Positions 1 to 7,792 of a stretch of 18,645 bases of DNA are shown here, piece by piece. The position numbers and the translations under genes are program-made. The stretch comes from Sphingomonadaceae bacterium. Lineage in GTDB: Bacteria; Pseudomonadota; Alphaproteobacteria; Sphingomonadales; Sphingomonadaceae. The notes beneath the pieces were generated by a model. It was not told where the DNA came from. It saw only the letters and a list, made by a program, of their open reading frames with translations, and did no database searches. The DNA lies in the NCBI GenBank assembly GCA_023384025.1, contig JAHDXX010000003.1:1-18645 (forward strand), read 5' to 3'. Positions within the stretch are counted from its first letter, which is position 1. Each line of letters opens with the position of its first letter.

Positions 1-930
1 ACTTATGCCGAACTTGCCGCGGAAGTCGAGCGGCTGGCAGGCGCGCTGGTTGCCGCCGGGATCGGCAAGGATGACGTGATCGTGATCCAGCTTCCCAACA
101 TCAGCGAATTCGTCGCGCTCTACTTCGCTGCCGCCACGATCGGGGCGATCGTCAGCCCGGTAGCGGTGCAGTACCGCAGCCACGAGCTGGCAGTGATGTT
201 CGGCATCGTCGAGCCGAAGGCGTTCATCTGCGGCACGCGGATGCATCATGCCGACCATCTCGGCGTCGTCCGCCCCTTGCTGGGCGACGGGATCCGGCTG
301 ATGACGGTCGGCCCGGATGCCCCGGCCGATGCGCTGGACCTGTCGGCGGAACCCCCGCGCCCGGACCTTTTGGCGGAGCACCGTGCAGCACACCCGGTCG
401 ACGCCGACGATGTGTTCACGATCTGCTGGACGTCCGGCACCACCGGCGTCCCCAAGGGGGTGCCGCGCAGCCACAACCACTGGGTCGGGATTGCGCCGGG
501 GACCTACACCACGTCCCGCCTGCAGGATGGCGACGTGATGCTCAACCCGTTCCCGCTGATCAACATGGCGTCGATCGGCGGGGTGACGATGAGCTGGCTG
601 CGGGTGGCCGGAACGATGGTGCTGCACCATCCGTTCGACCCGCAGGTCTACCTTGCCCAGATTGCCACCGAACGCCCGAGCTTTACCATCGCACCGCCCG
701 CCGTGCTCAACATGCTGCTGCAGAACGAGGCGTTGCTGTCAAAAGTGGACCTCACCAGCCTTCGAACCATCGGCTCGGGCTCTGCCCCGCTGGCCCCGGC
801 CATGGTCGCCGGGTATCAGGAACGGCTGAACCTGCCCGTGATCAACATCTTCGGCTCGAACGAAGGGATGAGCCTGATCACCGGTGCGGATGACGTTCCC
901 GATCCGGTCGAGCGGGCCAGACCGTGTTGA
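1..930 (+). CDS. AMP-dependent synthetase/ligase (acyl-CoA synthetase family), 5' cut by window edge and 3' truncated; probable pseudogene
   Basis: The frame is open from base 1, so the true start lies left of the window. The protein is an ANL-superfamily adenylating enzyme, which activates a carboxylic acid with ATP before thioesterification. The phosphate-binding A3 motif (WTSGTTGVPKG) is at about 427-462, and the A5 region NIFGSNEG is at about 843-868. Reading stops at the TGA at 928-930, soon after A5. The hinge and the small C-terminal domain (motifs A7-A10, including the catalytic lysine) are therefore missing, and the product is unlikely to be active. The last recognisable ligase residues are near DPVERAR (about 901-920). 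The bases after that read as the tail of a minus-strand RHS gene, so the gene was cut by a rearrangement, or the contig is chimeric. The substrate cannot be told from this fragment. Confidence 0.85.
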   Translation, partial: TYAELAAEVERLAGALVAAGIGKDDVIVIQLPNISEFVALYFAAATIGAIVSPVAVQYRSHELAVMFGIVEPKAFICGTRMHHADHLGVVRPLLGDGIRLMTVGPDAPADALDLSAEPPRPDLLAEHRAAHPVDADDVFTICWTSGTTGVPKGVPRSHNHWVGIAPGTYTTSRLQDGDVMLNPFPLINMASIGGVTMSWLRVAGTMVLHHPFDPQVYLAQIATERPSFTIAPPAVLNMLLQNEALLSKVDLTSLRTIGSGSAPLAPAMVAGYQERLNLPVINIFGSNEGMSLITGADDVPDPVERARPC

Positions 931-2107
931 GATTGGGATCGGGAATCTTCGTGACATTGCCCAGCGCATCATAGGTGTAGCTCGTCACCTTGCCCGCCGC
1001 ATCGGTCACGCTCACCACATTGCCGTCCGCGTCATACGCAAACTGCGTGACCTGCGCCGCTGCCCCCGCAAACGCCGGCGGCGCCGTCACCCTGGTCAGC
1101 TGGCCCGCCGCATCATAGTCAAGCCGCGTCACTTGCCCGTCCGGACCCGTCACGCTGGTAAAGCCTGCCCCATAAGCAAGGCTCGTCAGCCGCACATCGC
1201 CGCTCGCCACCGTCTGCGTCACGCTCGCCACCCGGCCCGAGCCGTCATAGGTCACGTCAACCTGCGAGCCGTCCTTCTGCAGCACCCGCGTCACCCGACC
1301 GGCACCGTCATAGGTGTACTGCGTCCAGTACGACTGCGCTGCCGTCGGCGAGGTGTTGTCATCCGGGGTCAGGTCCACCCGCACCTGGCTCAGCCGCCCG
1401 CCGGTGTAATCGTAATACGTCCGGCTCAGCGTCTTGCCCGCAAGGCCGGTGGTGATCTGCGTCACCGTGTTGCCCGACCAGCCATACTGCAACCACTCGC
1501 CATTGGCCGTGGTCACCTTGTCCAGCAGATCCGTCCCCACAAGGTAGCTGAACGTCAGCGTGTTGTTGTCAGTGTCCTTGCGATTGATCAGCCGCCACTC
1601 GGCCGCGCTCGCCGCAGAGACCGCATAGGTCTCCGTCACCTGGCTGTCGCCGTCGGTCCACACCCAGTTCGAACCCGAACGCACCAGCTTGTCATGCGCA
1701 CCGGCCCCGTCGGTCGTCCAGTACGCCGACACACCCCCGCGCGTGCCCCAGGCATAGGTCACCACCGAACCATCGCCGCCCAGCCGCTGAACCGTGCTCC
1801 CCGCCGCGTTCAGCGTCCCCGTCAGCCCAAATACACGCTGCGTGCTCGACTGCTGCCAGCCATCGCCATTGTCCCGGTCTCCCGTCTGACCCTGGCTGTT
1901 GTACGTCCGCGCAACCCCAGCATCCAGACCACGCCCGACCAGAAACTCGTCCTGACGCGACAACACCAGATTACCCGTCGCAGCATTAACCGAGATACCC
2001 TCGCCACCACGACCCAATACCGCAGATCCAAGCTGACCCGCAGAACCCAGCAACCCTGCCGAACCACGCGCAAATCCAGACCCAAGACCCGCGAATATCG
2101 CTACCAT
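878..2107 (-). CDS. RHS/YD-repeat protein, N-terminal fragment (C-terminal part lost)
   Basis: This gene reads from ATG 2107 down to a chance stop at 878; the genuine RHS sequence ends near 920. The N-terminus is rich in Gly, Ala and Ser, followed by VNAATGNLVLSRQDEFLVGR and RTYNSQGQ, which is the usual opening of large secreted RHS/YD proteins of proteobacteria. The C-terminal half carries YD repeats, for example YTYDGAGRVTRV, VTYDGSGRVASV, LDYDAAGQLTRV, FAYDADGNVVSV and YTYDALGNVTKI. Intact relatives are commonly well over 1000 residues, with a shell of YD repeats and often a variable toxic C-terminal domain. This one is 409 codons, of which about 395 are native, so shell closure and any toxin are absent. 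The last 14 or so residues are the antisense of the truncated ligase. No immunity gene is visible. The gene is probably a non-functional remnant or silent cassette. Confidence 0.8.
   Translation of the reverse strand: MVAIFAGLGSGFARGSAGLLGSAGQLGSAVLGRGGEGISVNAATGNLVLSRQDEFLVGRGLDAGVARTYNSQGQTGDRDNGDGWQQSSTQRVFGLTGTLNAAGSTVQRLGGDGSVVTYAWGTRGGVSAYWTTDGAGAHDKLVRSGSNWVWTDGDSQVTETYAVSAASAAEWRLINRKDTDNNTLTFSYLVGTDLLDKVTTANGEWLQYGWSGNTVTQITTGLAGKTLSRTYYDYTGGRLSQVRVDLTPDDNTSPTAAQSYWTQYTYDGAGRVTRVLQKDGSQVDVTYDGSGRVASVTQTVASGDVRLTSLAYGAGFTSVTGPDGQVTRLDYDAAGQLTRVTAPPAFAGAAAQVTQFAYDADGNVVSVTDAAGKVTSYTYDALGNVTKIPDPNLNTVWPARPDRERHPHR
896..945. repeat. 10-bp inverted repeat spanning the ligase/RHS junction
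   Basis: TTCCCGATCC at 896-905 is matched by its exact reverse complement at 936-945, with 30 bases between. Each arm encodes the same tripeptide Pro-Asp-Pro in its own gene: the ligase on plus and the RHS gene on minus. The apparent breakpoint (about 915-925) lies in the spacer. The repeat may be microhomology used in the joining, or coincidence. Confidence 0.5.
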
Positions 2108-2275
2108 CCCAAATCACCCCAATCCAAATCCTGCAAAAATACAATCCAACCAAACCAATCAACGTTTAGGGGGAATCGGCAGCCCACGATCATGGCGGGC
2201 AAACGGCTCACGCTGCATTTGCATGGGGCATCGAAAGCCGTTAGCCCTCGCACCGATGACGAGGGGCGACAGGCA
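2108..2275. other. Intergenic region between divergent RHS and SLOG-SLATT genes
   Basis: The first 60 bases (2108-2168) are clearly richer in A and T than the surroundings, as expected where two promoters diverge. No convincing -35/-10 pair could be assigned on either strand. An in-frame ATG at 2192 exists for the plus-strand gene, but its nearest purine-rich stretch (AGGGGG, 2168-2173) is too far upstream to act as a ribosome binding site. Confidence 0.4.
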
Positions 2276-4261
2276 ATGCGTGGGAACGATATGACGCCCG
2301 GTCTCGAAGCGCCGCGCGTCAGCCTGACCATCGGGGTCACCGGTCATCGTGCCGGCCATCCGGTGGTCGTGCGCAATCACGCCGCCATCAAGCAATGCCT
2401 CGAACAACTGGTCAGCCTGATCGAGAGGCTGGCGATCCAGCAGATGCCGCCGGGCACCGCGTGCACCGAGCCTGATGTCATGCTGGTGTCGCTGCTTGCC
2501 AACGGCATTGATCTGGACGCAGCCGGAGCCGCGCTCGAGCGAGGCTGGGCGATCGCTTCACCGCTTCCGTTCGGAAAGACATTGAACCTGGCAATCAACG
2601 CCCAGCCGGGTTCGCTGGAGGACGCGATGGCGTTGCTTGACGGCAAGGCACCGGGCAATCCCGTCGTCGCAGAAAGGGCAGGGCAGATCGCAGCTTTGGC
2701 CGACAAGGCACAGCTGTTCGAACTGGCCGAGCATGACGCGGCGATCGGACAGATGTTTCAGGACCAGCTTCGCCATCCTGACGATGCGGGCAAGGCCCAG
2801 GCCTTTACCGCGGCCTGTTCCGAACGCGCGGCGGTCGGGGCGCGGGTGATGATCGACCATGCCGACCTCCTGATCGGAGTGTGGGACGGCATGACCCACG
2901 GCTTCGTCGGAGGAACGCGGCACACGATCGAAACCGCGCTGGAACAGGGGGTGCCAGTCCTTTGGCTCGATGCCGGAAACCCGCAACGCTGGCAGATTAT
3001 CCGTGCGGCAGAAGAGCTGGCGGGGCTATCCGGCCGGGAGCCCGGGGCGGGGCAGGAGCAGCAGCTGGCTGAAATCCTCGGGCTGCTGTTGCAACCGCAA
3101 GGCAAAGGCTGGCCCGCTGCGCTGGATGGCGGATTTTGGCGAGCGTCCAGCAGCCGCCTGCTTCATGCCTATCGTCGCATCGAGACATTGTTTGGCGAGC
3201 CGCTGCAACGACCATTGCGTTCGCTGAGGCAACATTATGAGCATCCTGATGCCATTGCCGCTGGCAGCGGGGCAGGGCTGTTGTCAGCAGGGGCGGCGCT
3301 TCCCGGCGGAGATGCAGAGCGGATCGACCGGATCGGACGCGAAGTGCTGCGTCCCTTCGCCTGGGCAAGCGGCATCTCGACATGGCTGTCGGACGCCTAT
3401 CGCGGCAGCATGGTCGCGAGCTTCTTCCTCTCCGCACTCGCCATCGCGGGTGGGCTTGCCTATTTGCCGATCGCCTCGGTCGAGCAGAAATGGGCCTTTG
3501 CCCTGTTCGAATTTGCAGTTCTTGTCCTGATTGTCGCAATCTTCCTCGTCGGCAAGAAGCGTCGCTGGCACGAACGGTGGTTCGAGACACGGCGGATCGC
3601 GGAGTATTTCCGCCATGCGCCGATCCTCTTGCTGCTGGGCGGATCGCGTTCGGCGTGGCGTTGGCCGCGCGGTGCCGAAGGGAACTGGCCTGAATGGTAC
3701 GTGCGGCACTCGCTGGCCGCGCTCGGGCTTCCGCGCATGCGGATCAGCGCACCATACCTTCGCGATGTCCTTGCGCTCATGCGAGATCACCATGTCCTGC
3801 CGCAGAAGCGCTATCACGATGACAAGGCGCGCAGGCTTATCAAGGCGCAGCATAACCTGCATCGTTTGTCGGAAGGCCTGTTTGTCCTCGCAGCACTCTC
3901 GGTCGGTATCTATCTCGCCATTGCCGCAGGTGCCGGCCTGGGGTGGCTGCCTTCTCACTGGCCGGCGGGCACAGCCAAGCTGTTCACTTTCTTCGGCGTT
4001 CTTTTCCCGACCCTGGGCGGCGCCTTCGCCGGGGTGCACTACTTTGGCGACTTCGAGAGGTTTGCCGCGATTTCCGAAGTGACGGCAGAAAAGCTGTCTG
4101 ACGTGATTGCCCGGATCGGCTTCCTGCTCGAAGCGCCCGATGGCGAACTGTCCTATGCCCGCGTCGCAACGCTGGCTCACGCAATCGACGATATTGTGAT
4201 AAGCGAGATCGAGAACTGGCAGGCGGTGTTCGGAGGAAAGCACATTACTGTGCCTGTTTGA
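2276..4261 (+). CDS. SLOG-domain protein with C-terminal four-segment SLATT-type membrane region
   Basis: This predicted 661-residue inner-membrane protein was not recognised as a named gene. Residues about 14-240 look like a Rossmann-type SLOG domain (nucleotide or nucleotide-derivative sensing): strand plus GVTGHR (20-25), LLANGIDLDAAGAAL (about 73-87), then ADLLIGVWDG (from 196) and GGTRHTIETALEQGVPVLWL. Membrane segments are at about 379-400, 406-427, 534-557 and 569-590. The first hairpin is followed by a WHERWFETRRIAEYFR helix typical of SLATT (SMODS and SLOG associating 2TM effector) domains, so the tail may be two SLATT-like hairpins. SLATT domains are predicted effectors that perturb membranes in nucleotide-triggered immunity; that role here is inferred. 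Start 2276 was chosen because GAGGGG (2261-2266) precedes it by 9 bases; ATG 2291 is an alternative. The open frame extends back to 884, but that part is antisense to the RHS gene. The gene ends 23 bases before the protease start, so the two are probably cotranscribed. Confidence 0.75.
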   Translation: MRGNDMTPGLEAPRVSLTIGVTGHRAGHPVVVRNHAAIKQCLEQLVSLIERLAIQQMPPGTACTEPDVMLVSLLANGIDLDAAGAALERGWAIASPLPFGKTLNLAINAQPGSLEDAMALLDGKAPGNPVVAERAGQIAALADKAQLFELAEHDAAIGQMFQDQLRHPDDAGKAQAFTAACSERAAVGARVMIDHADLLIGVWDGMTHGFVGGTRHTIETALEQGVPVLWLDAGNPQRWQIIRAAEELAGLSGREPGAGQEQQLAEILGLLLQPQGKGWPAALDGGFWRASSSRLLHAYRRIETLFGEPLQRPLRSLRQHYEHPDAIAAGSGAGLLSAGAALPGGDAERIDRIGREVLRPFAWASGISTWLSDAYRGSMVASFFLSALAIAGGLAYLPIASVEQKWAFALFEFAVLVLIVAIFLVGKKRRWHERWFETRRIAEYFRHAPILLLLGGSRSAWRWPRGAEGNWPEWYVRHSLAALGLPRMRISAPYLRDVLALMRDHHVLPQKRYHDDKARRLIKAQHNLHRLSEGLFVLAALSVGIYLAIAAGAGLGWLPSHWPAGTAKLFTFFGVLFPTLGGAFAGVHYFGDFERFAAISEVTAEKLSDVIARIGFLLEAPDGELSYARVATLAHAIDDIVISEIENWQAVFGGKHITVPV

Positions 4262-4284
4262 CCAGCAAACGCGGGGGAGGGCAC

Positions 4285-6339
4285 ATGCTCCGGTTACCCA
4301 GACATGTTCGCGCAGCGGCGATTACAGCAGCACTGGCATACGGCCTGAATTGTGGAACTGCTTCAGCGCAAGCGACGGTGGAGGGCGTGGCCGTCGACCC
4401 GCCGATCACCAATTTGCAGGCGCTGGTCGATCCGGAGCCATTTGTCGATCCGGCTTCACCCGTTGATGCGGTTCCATCTGCCGATCCGGAGCCGGAACCG
4501 CAGCTCACCAATTCCGTGCAACTTCCGCCACCCCCGCCATGCCCGTTCGAACAAGGGATGGAGGCAATGTGCGGTGACCGGCGACCGGTAGCGTTCGGTT
4601 TCCGCGACAACCTTGGCCCTGACGCTGGACGGATTGTCGATATCGTCGGTTCGCACGGGCTGGCCCGGATTGGCTGGCCGACCGAGTTCGAGGTCAGCCG
4701 CGCGCTCTGGGATACTGACGTGATTGTCATTCTCGACATGTTCAACCCACCGCCATTCACAATGTATGACCGGGCCTCCGAAGCTGCCCTGTCGAACAAC
4801 TACGATATCGAAGGTATCCTGGGGCAGGGCACGACCGGGCGGCCGATCACGCTTGGCAGTCTCGATGATCCCTTGCTGGCAGACCGGTTCGATGCGGCTC
4901 TGAACGGCATTGTGCGGGTTCGCGCGCTGTCGATGTTGTCGCGTTTCTCTGCGCTCGGCCGTTACGAGTTGTGCTTGGAAGAAGTTGGTCGCGAATGCCC
5001 GGAAAGCGGCGAATCCAATACCGATGACCTGTTTGTCGGAGATGACGTTGCCGCCGCAGTACGCAATACAAGCGACGAGCCCTGGTATATCTATCAGCTG
5101 ATCGCTGCTCCGGATAACTCTGTCACGGCGATGGTGGTCGCACCGCCAGGTGCTGCGCCGGTCCAGCCTGGCGAATTGCTGGCAGGCGGGGGAGTAACGC
5201 TCAAACTGCAAGAGGGCCGGCATCGCAGGTTCACGATCCGCGCCCGTGACCCGATCAATCCGGCCATATTCTCACCGGAGGTGCAACGCAACGGCGGCGG
5301 CCCCGAGTGCGTAACGCCGGCAGAACGCATGCTTTGCAGCGCACTGTCAGGCCGCAACATCACCGTCCCGCGGATGGAGCGCGACTGGGAGATGGCAATC
5401 GACGACGTCCACGTCGAGCGGCGACGTGCTTACGCGGTCGGCGGCGGGGCCAAGGTCGCGAAGGGCTTTGCGCCGTGGCAGGCGCAGATCTTTTCCAACC
5501 AGACCTACAGCAAGAAGCAGATCGAAGATGACCGGAAACTGGGTGAAGCAGGCAAGATGCTTTACCGGCAGGCCCCTTTCCAGCGATACCATCGGTGCGC
5601 GGGCTCGCTCATTGCGCCAAACGTGATCCTGACCGCGGCACACTGCGTCGCCAAGCCTCCGGTAGATGGCGTAAAGGTTCTGCGCACGCGTGAGGTCAAG
5701 CTCGGCACCCAGGATCTGAGCAAGCCGGGGGCGATCTACCGGATCGATGCTGTGCTTGTGCATGCAGGCTACAGGCCGGGTTCGCAAAAGGACGACATCG
5801 CCCTGGTCCGGATCGTGCCGAAGACCGGCGCGGTCCAGCTTCGTACGATCGATCTTCCGGCCGATATTCCGGCGCTGCGCCGGGTCGGGACAGGCAGCAC
5901 GATGTCAGTGCTCGGGTGGGGTTACACCGGCGTCGTGAAGCGTGGGCAGCGGCACGAATTTACCGACGAAGGGCCGCAGTTCACCGAGGCCGATCTGCAG
6001 ATTGCGCCGATGGTCGCGAAAAGCGAATCCGACTGCAGGAAGATCGCAGGGTACCGCGATATCCTGAAGAAGATCTGCGCGACGACGCCGCCATCCCGCA
6101 GCAGCGAAAATCGCACGTTCAGTTGCCGCAACGACAGCGGCGGGCCGGTGATCCAGCAATTGCCCGACAAGCGTCTGGTGCAGGTCGGACTGGTTTCGGG
6201 CGGGGTTGGCTGCGGGGACGTCGAGAATGGTGTCCAAAACCCGTCGCTGTTCGTTGACCTGCAGCTCTACGACGCGTGGCTGGCCAAGGCGCGTGCCAGG
6301 ATCAGGGTCATGCCAAGCACGGTCGAGAAACTGCCTTAG
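4285..6339 (+). CDS. Exported trypsin-like (S1 family) serine protease with long N-terminal extension
   Basis: The protein has 684 residues. A signal peptide covers residues 1-28 (basic start, hydrophobic core, cleavage after ASA), followed by a Pro/Asp-rich segment with DP repeats (about 35-85) and an unassigned domain to about 380. That domain contains VRNTSDEPWYIYQL, which resembles the beta-rich DUF4384-like modules; this is a weak match. The S1 domain runs from AVGGG (384) to the end. The catalytic triad is complete: His453 in LTAAHC, Asp504 in DDIAL, Ser618 in NDSGGP. Cysteines matching the three classic disulfides (42-58, 168-182, 191-220 in chymotrypsin numbering) are visible, which fits a periplasmic location. 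Residue 193 is Asn instead of Gly and position 189 is Phe, so specificity is not tryptic. The AVGGG start follows RRRAY, suggesting a zymogen. ATG 4285 is preceded by a purine run GGGGGAGGG; the TTG at 4258 is less likely. It follows the SLOG-SLATT gene directly. Confidence 0.85.
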   Translation: MLRLPRHVRAAAITAALAYGLNCGTASAQATVEGVAVDPPITNLQALVDPEPFVDPASPVDAVPSADPEPEPQLTNSVQLPPPPPCPFEQGMEAMCGDRRPVAFGFRDNLGPDAGRIVDIVGSHGLARIGWPTEFEVSRALWDTDVIVILDMFNPPPFTMYDRASEAALSNNYDIEGILGQGTTGRPITLGSLDDPLLADRFDAALNGIVRVRALSMLSRFSALGRYELCLEEVGRECPESGESNTDDLFVGDDVAAAVRNTSDEPWYIYQLIAAPDNSVTAMVVAPPGAAPVQPGELLAGGGVTLKLQEGRHRRFTIRARDPINPAIFSPEVQRNGGGPECVTPAERMLCSALSGRNITVPRMERDWEMAIDDVHVERRRAYAVGGGAKVAKGFAPWQAQIFSNQTYSKKQIEDDRKLGEAGKMLYRQAPFQRYHRCAGSLIAPNVILTAAHCVAKPPVDGVKVLRTREVKLGTQDLSKPGAIYRIDAVLVHAGYRPGSQKDDIALVRIVPKTGAVQLRTIDLPADIPALRRVGTGSTMSVLGWGYTGVVKRGQRHEFTDEGPQFTEADLQIAPMVAKSESDCRKIAGYRDILKKICATTPPSRSSENRTFSCRNDSGGPVIQQLPDKRLVQVGLVSGGVGCGDVENGVQNPSLFVDLQLYDAWLAKARARIRVMPSTVEKLP

Positions 6340-6403
6340 GGCACGTCCCGGCCATTCTGGAGCCCCGCCTTAAGGGCGTCCGGAGTGGTCGGTCAGTGCC
6401 CTA
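6337..6403. terminator. Hairpin between convergent protease and GGDEF genes
   Basis: TAGGGCAC (6337-6344) pairs exactly with GTGCCCTA (6396-6403); the arms contain the stop codons of the two convergent genes. A smaller hairpin CGCC-TTAAG-GGCG lies inside at 6366-6378. There is no T-run on either strand, so intrinsic termination is uncertain; it may instead protect both 3' ends. Confidence 0.4.
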
Positions 6404-7573
6404 GGCGGCCAGTTTGACCTGATCACGGCCACCGTGCTTTGCGGCGTAGAGTGCGGCGTCGGCGCGGGCGATCATGGTTTCGGCGCTGTCATGCCGGTCA
6501 AACACGGCAATCCCGGTGCTGAGGGTAATGTAGATCTGGTGCCCGGTTTCCATTTCCAGGTCGGTCGTGCCCACGGCCTCGCGCAGGCGTTCGCAGGCGG
6601 CCAGCGCATCCTGCGCGCTGGCATCGGGCAGGACCACGGCGAATTCCTCACCCCCCAGTCGCCCGACAGTATCCTGGCCGCGCATGACGTCTACCGCCAG
6701 CATGGCGATCCGCCGGATCACGGCGTCGCCGGCGGGGTGGCCGTGGTTGTCGTTGATTCGCTTGAAGTGGTCGATGTCGATCAGGGCCAGTGCCAGCGGG
6801 CGACGGTTGCGGCGGGCGGCGGCAATGGCCCGTTCGAGCGAGGAGAGCAGCTCGCGCCGGTTGGCCAGCCCGGTCAGGTCGTCCGTCATCGCGCGGCGCT
6901 GCAGTTCGTCGCGCGCCTGGGTTTCCGCATCGATCGAGCGCCGGACGGCCACCGTGGCGATTGCGCTGATGATGAGGAGGATGAGGCCGACCAGCGTCAG
7001 ACCATATTGATAGAGTTCGTTGGCGCGTGACAGCCGGCTTGCCTCGCGGGTGCTCGCGGCCAGGGTGACCTTGGCGTGGAGTTCGACATGCGCGAGTTCG
7101 TCGAGCACCGATTCGATCATCCGCTTGCCGTCACCGCTCTTGATCCGGTTCACCGCTTGCTGGTGATGGCCGTTTCTTTTCAGCCCGATGATGCCTTCCT
7201 GCCAGTTGGCGAGGTCCTGCAGGCGGGCTTCGATATTGTGGACATGGTCCCCGTCTGCCGCGTGTGACCCGGCGAACTTGTGGAGGCGCGCAAGGCCGGA
7301 TCGGATTTCGGGCTTGGCGTCGGCATAGGGCTCGAGGAACGCGGGGTTGCCCGTCAGCACATAGCCGCGTTCGCCCCGTGCGGAATTAAGTACGGCGACC
7401 TTGAGGTTGGCCGAGGCCGAGAGAATGCCTTGGGTCCGCGCCTGGAGCGCTTCGACGGCAGTGCGTTGGTCGGCTGATCGATAGGCTGACAGGCTGGCGC
7501 CGGTCATCATCAGGCCAAGCAGCACGAAGCAGGCCAGGATCGCTTGCGCGCGCCAGCCCGATTGCCGAAACAT
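6401..7573 (-). CDS. CHASE3-GGDEF membrane diguanylate cyclase
   Basis: This predicted 390-residue inner-membrane diguanylate cyclase converts two GTP to cyclic di-GMP. Segment 1 (about 8-31) anchors the N-terminus. Residues about 35-185 are a mainly helical periplasmic sensor of CHASE3 type, with the typical ARGERGYVLTGN...PY motif near 66-83. Segment 2 is at about 191-211. The GGDEF domain follows, with DDLTGLANRR (231-240), IDIDHFKRINDNHGH, and the active-site signature GGEEF at 307-311. An inhibitory I-site (RxxD, here RGQD 298-301) sits five residues before the signature, so product feedback is likely. Start 7573 is preferred because GGAAG lies 7 bases upstream; the frame stays open further upstream, but those residues read through the tRNA-Pro gene. 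No EAL domain is present. The signal sensed is unknown. Confidence 0.9.
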   Translation of the reverse strand: MFRQSGWRAQAILACFVLLGLMMTGASLSAYRSADQRTAVEALQARTQGILSASANLKVAVLNSARGERGYVLTGNPAFLEPYADAKPEIRSGLARLHKFAGSHAADGDHVHNIEARLQDLANWQEGIIGLKRNGHHQQAVNRIKSGDGKRMIESVLDELAHVELHAKVTLAASTREASRLSRANELYQYGLTLVGLILLIISAIATVAVRRSIDAETQARDELQRRAMTDDLTGLANRRELLSSLERAIAAARRNRRPLALALIDIDHFKRINDNHGHPAGDAVIRRIAMLAVDVMRGQDTVGRLGGEEFAVVLPDASAQDALAACERLREAVGTTDLEMETGHQIYITLSTGIAVFDRHDSAETMIARADAALYAAKHGGRDQVKLAA

Positions 7574-7639
7574 CGGCGTGCTTCCACGCATGAGAAGCGC
7601 CGTCTGTTTGTCTCCGTCCACGGGGCGCTTGTGGCACAA

Positions 7640-7657
7640 ACCGGTTAACGAACCGGT
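7640..7657. promoter_or_regulatory. 7-bp palindrome upstream of the GGDEF gene
   Basis: ACCGGTT (7640-7646) and AACCGGT (7651-7657) are perfect inverted arms around AACG. They lie 67 bases upstream of the GGDEF start and downstream of tRNA-Pro on the same strand. This could be an operator or a weak tRNA 3' structure; there is no T-run after it. Confidence 0.35.
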
Positions 7658-7715
7658 GACAGCGCAACGATCAATCAGCGATAAGGGGAGGTGTGAAATC
7701 TTTGCCGAATGACGT

Positions 7716-7792
7716 TGGTCGGGGAGAGAGGATTCGAACCTCCGGCCCCTGCCTCCCGAAGACAGTGCTCTACCAGGCTGAGCTACTCCCCG
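7716..7792 (-). tRNA. tRNA-Pro (anticodon CGG)
   Basis: Read on the minus strand this folds as a full cloverleaf of 77 bases with an encoded CCA end. The acceptor arm CGGGGAG pairs with CTCCCCG, the discriminator is A, the D arm contains AGCTCAGCCTGGTAGAGC, and the T arm contains GGTTCGAATCC. The anticodon loop TTCGGGA gives CGG, which decodes CCG, a frequent proline codon in this high-GC genome. It lies between the GGDEF gene (same strand, downstream) and thymidylate synthase (opposite strand). Confidence 0.95.

Noticed and set aside
878..2107. RHS toxin-immunity module
   Set aside because: Only the N-terminal part and a few YD repeats remain; no toxin domain or small immunity gene follows.
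2192..2275. ATG 2192 as start of the SLOG-SLATT gene
   Set aside because: No ribosome binding site at usable distance, while ATG 2276 has GAGGGG 9 bases upstream and begins just before the conserved GVTGHR strand.
3284..4243. Long minus-strand open frame (319 codons) antisense to the SLOG-SLATT gene
   Set aside because: It mirrors a gene with clear domain structure on plus; the translation has no recognisable domain and is a codon-bias shadow.
4285..4371. Lipoprotein signal (Leu-Asn-Cys-Gly) in the protease leader
   Set aside because: Asn directly before Cys does not fit the lipobox; a standard cleavage site ASA-Q lies five residues later.
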